In this document: positions 62,066-64,000 of the stretch, one piece after another | How the letters are laid out: the number at the start of each line of letters is the position of its first letter | How positions within the stretch are numbered: the stretch's first letter is position 1 | NCBI RefSeq assembly: GCF_003837805.1 | Contig: NZ_RQIT01000017.1 | Coordinates: 1 to 64,000 of the forward strand | DNA length: 64,000 nucleotides | From: Bradyrhizobium sp. RP6 | Lineage (GTDB): Bacteria > Pseudomonadota > Alphaproteobacteria > Rhizobiales > Xanthobacteraceae | Direction: 5' to 3' | Position numbers and translations under genes: made by a program | Notes under the pieces: generated by a model | Databases searched by the model: none | What the model was told of the DNA's origin: nothing | Seen by the model: the letters and a program-made list of their open reading frames with translations, nothing else

Positions 62066-63010
62066 ATGCTGTCGCGTACCGCCGAAAACCTCTACTGGCT
62101 CGCCCGCTACGTCGAGCGGGCCGAATATCTCGCGCGCACCATCGATGCGACGTTGCGCGTCACCGCGCTTCCCGCCGCCTATATCGGCAAGACCAATGAA
62201 TGGGATTCGGCGCTGCTCACCGCCGGGGTCGCCGCCAGCTTCTATCAGGCCTATGAGGAAGCCAACGAACACAACGTCGTCGAGTATCTCTCGTTCTCGA
62301 TGGACAATCCGTCCTCGATCAGGAACTGCATCGAGGCGGCGCGGCTGAACTCGCGCTCGGTGCGCACCGCGCTCACCAGCGAGATGTGGGACACCATCAA
62401 TTCGGCCTGGATCGAGCTTCAGGCGGTCTGGAGCAAGGGCGCCTCGACGCGCGAGGACCTCGCCAAATTCCTCCGCTTCGTGCAGGAGACCTCGCTGCGC
62501 TTCGACGGTTCGGCCTACCGGACGATGCTGCGTAACGACGCCTATTGGTTCTCGCGGATGGGTGTGCACCTGGAGCGCGCCGACAACACCGCGCGCATTC
62601 TCGACGTGAAATACCACGTGCTGCTGCCCGAGGAGGAGCATGTCGGCGGCCCGCTCGACTTCTATCAATGGAGCTCGATCCTGCGCTCGGTTTCGGCGCT
62701 GACCGCCTATCACTGGGTCTACCGCGAGACGCTGAAACCGTGGTTGATCGCGGATCTCCTCATCCTCAACGACACGCTGCCGCGCTCGCTCGCCAGCTGC
62801 TACGGCAATCTCGTGCGCAACCTCGACCAGATCGGCGTTGCCTATGGCCGCCAGGGCCCGGCCCAGCGCCACGCCCGCGGTATCCGCAACCGGCTGGAAC
62901 ACAGCAACATGGACGACATTTTCCAGCATGGCGTGCATGAATTCATTCAGGAATTCATCACGGACAATTCCAGGCTGGGCGAGATCATCACGAAGCAGTA
63001 TTTGATCTGA
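62066..63010 (+). CDS. Alpha-E domain protein (DUF403)
   Basis: A 314-residue all-helical protein. The opening LSRTAENLYWLARYVERAEY is the hallmark of alpha-E proteins, and RTMLRNDAYWFSRMGVHLERADNTARILD follows. The activity is unknown; it is always found with the ATP-grasp and transglutaminase partners present here. It starts 4 bases after the ATP-grasp gene. Confidence 0.93.
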   Translation: MLSRTAENLYWLARYVERAEYLARTIDATLRVTALPAAYIGKTNEWDSALLTAGVAASFYQAYEEANEHNVVEYLSFSMDNPSSIRNCIEAARLNSRSVRTALTSEMWDTINSAWIELQAVWSKGASTREDLAKFLRFVQETSLRFDGSAYRTMLRNDAYWFSRMGVHLERADNTARILDVKYHVLLPEEEHVGGPLDFYQWSSILRSVSALTAYHWVYRETLKPWLIADLLILNDTLPRSLASCYGNLVRNLDQIGVAYGRQGPAQRHARGIRNRLEHSNMDDIFQHGVHEFIQEFITDNSRLGEIITKQYLI

Positions 63011-63016
63011 TACACG

Positions 63017-63103
63017 CCGTCATTCCGGGATGGTCCGAAGGACCAGATCCGGAATCTCGAGATTCCGGGTTCGATGCTGGCGCATCGCCCCGGAATGACG
63101 ACG
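63017..63103. repeat. Palindromic intergenic repeats, family C
   Basis: CGTCATTCCGGGATGGTCCG with its partner CCAGATCCGGAATCTCGAG, then ATTCCGGGTTCGATGCTGGC paired with GCATCGCCCCGGAATGACG. It lies between the alpha-E and transglutaminase genes of one operon. Confidence 0.75.
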
Positions 63104-63121
63104 CAAGAACAACGGTCCACC

Positions 63122-63970
63122 ATGCGCCTGCGAATCCAGCACACCACGACCTATCGCTACGAGCCGCCGGCGACCAGCGTGATCCAGATCCTGCGCATGA
63201 CGCCCGGCAGTCATGATGGGCAGTACGTCGCGGAATGGCAGATCGACGTCTCCACCGACACCAAGCTCGACATGCATGAGGATGCGTTCGGCAACGTCAT
63301 CCACGTGCTGTCCTGCGGGCCTGTCGGCGACATCAAGATCACCGCCGAAGGGCTGATCGAGACCCACGACACCGGCGGCGTGCTGCGCGGCACGGACGAG
63401 CGTTTCCCCGCCGGGATGTTCCTGCGCTCCACCGACCTCACCTCCGTCAATCCGGCGATGACGGCGGTTGCGCGCCAGTTGCGCAGCGAGGCCGAGAGCG
63501 ACACGCTGAGCTTCCTGCACACCTTGATGACGCAGATTGCCGATCACATGACGTTCGACGAGGACCCTACCAACAGCGGCACGTCGGCGGCGGAGGCGTT
63601 CGGGCTCAAGCGCGGGGTCTGCCAGGATTACGCGCACATCTTCATCGCCTGCGCCCGCGCCGGTGGCGTGCCGGCGCGCTTCGTCTCCGGGCACTTTCTG
63701 CGATCGGACGACACGATGCACCAGGAGGCCGGCCATGCCTGGGCGGAGGCTTACGTGCCGGATCTCGGCTGGGTCGGATTCGATCCCGCCAACAGCATCT
63801 GCGCCACCGACGCCCATGTCCGCGTTGCGATCGGGCTCGACTATCTCGGCGCAGCCCCGGTGCGTGGCACGCGCTATGGCGGCGGCACCGAAACGCTGGC
63901 GGTGGCCGTGAAGGTCGAGCAGGCCGGCCGCGGCGGGCAGTCGCAATCGCAGTCCCAGCGGCAGAGCTAG
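63122..63970 (+). CDS. Transglutaminase-like family protein
   Basis: A 282-residue thiol enzyme of the transglutaminase fold. The triad is visible as C (RGVCQDYAH), H (GHAWAEAYV) and D (FDPANS). An N-terminal beta domain opens MRLRIQHTTTYRYEPPA. The C-terminus is Gly/Gln/Ser-rich low complexity. The start at ATG 63122 excludes residues read from the repeat. It may hydrolyse or transfer the bond formed by the ATP-grasp partner. It is complete in the window. Confidence 0.92.
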   Translation: MRLRIQHTTTYRYEPPATSVIQILRMTPGSHDGQYVAEWQIDVSTDTKLDMHEDAFGNVIHVLSCGPVGDIKITAEGLIETHDTGGVLRGTDERFPAGMFLRSTDLTSVNPAMTAVARQLRSEAESDTLSFLHTLMTQIADHMTFDEDPTNSGTSAAEAFGLKRGVCQDYAHIFIACARAGGVPARFVSGHFLRSDDTMHQEAGHAWAEAYVPDLGWVGFDPANSICATDAHVRVAIGLDYLGAAPVRGTRYGGGTETLAVAVKVEQAGRGGQSQSQSQRQS

Positions 63971-64000
63971 GCGCTGCCGGCCGAGCGCATGCTCCGTGCT

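Overview
The window looks like chromosomal DNA of a Bradyrhizobium-like alphaproteobacterium. It is GC-rich, its genes use strongly GC-biased third positions, it is scattered with short palindromic intergenic repeats of the kind common in Bradyrhizobium, and it has alphaproteobacterial gene pairs such as cysE next to a DUF3126 protein. The genus is inferred from these traits, not from a database search. I support about 60 protein genes, one tRNA-Leu(TAA), one tandem glycine riboswitch, one complete IS630-type insertion sequence, and several terminators and repeats.

Layout. 0-12.4 kb: a DEAD-box RNA helicase, small metabolic enzymes (VOC, DUF5680, zinc alcohol dehydrogenase, methyltransferase, SnoaL-like), two MFS transporters (the second frameshifted), a double-PilZ protein, a transglutaminase-like cysteine protease, and an FAD oxidoreductase fused to a Rieske domain. 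12.4-18.3 kb: a GntR regulator divergent from a polyamine-type ABC importer (ATPase, Tat-exported binding protein, two permeases) that ends in an Asp/Glu/hydantoin racemase. 18.6-22.2 kb: small envelope or exported proteins and a gamma-carbonic anhydrase. 22.26-23.31 kb: the IS630 element. 23.5-28.4 kb: an AraC regulator divergent from a molybdopterin oxidoreductase, ferredoxin and ferredoxin-NADP reductase operon. 28.4-31.2 kb: DUF3126, cysE and a polytopic membrane protein. 31.2-32.4 kb: a compositionally different patch with an SGNH-hydrolase relative that lacks the nucleophile serine, plus a 68-bp relic of an alpha/beta hydrolase whose intact relative lies 2 kb away. 32.4-40.2 kb: LysR, alpha/beta hydrolase, membrane protein, zinc-finger protein, FAD monooxygenase, lipoprotein, tRNA-Leu and a Bcr/CflA transporter.

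40.25-54.2 kb is the most coherent functional block. It holds a peptide-type binding protein, a divergent M20 carboxypeptidase, a tandem glycine riboswitch ahead of a D-amino-acid dehydrogenase, peptide permeases DppB and DppC, a double ATPase (DppD-DppF fusion), an M81 (MlrC-like) metallopeptidase, an M20 amidohydrolase, an amidase and a crotonase. I read it as uptake and stepwise breakdown of unusual peptides or amides, possibly with D-residues or N-acyl groups, with glycine sensing at the oxidase step.

54.3-60.4 kb: a lipoprotein, quinone oxidoreductase, DsbA-like isomerase, GST, a short MetE-type methionine synthase, a conserved hypothetical, xanthine-guanine phosphoribosyltransferase and a CinA-type protein. 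60.6-64 kb: the module circularly permuted ATP-grasp, alpha-E, transglutaminase. Long open frames antisense to the helicase, the importer and the molybdoenzyme are GC-phase shadows and are not annotated.
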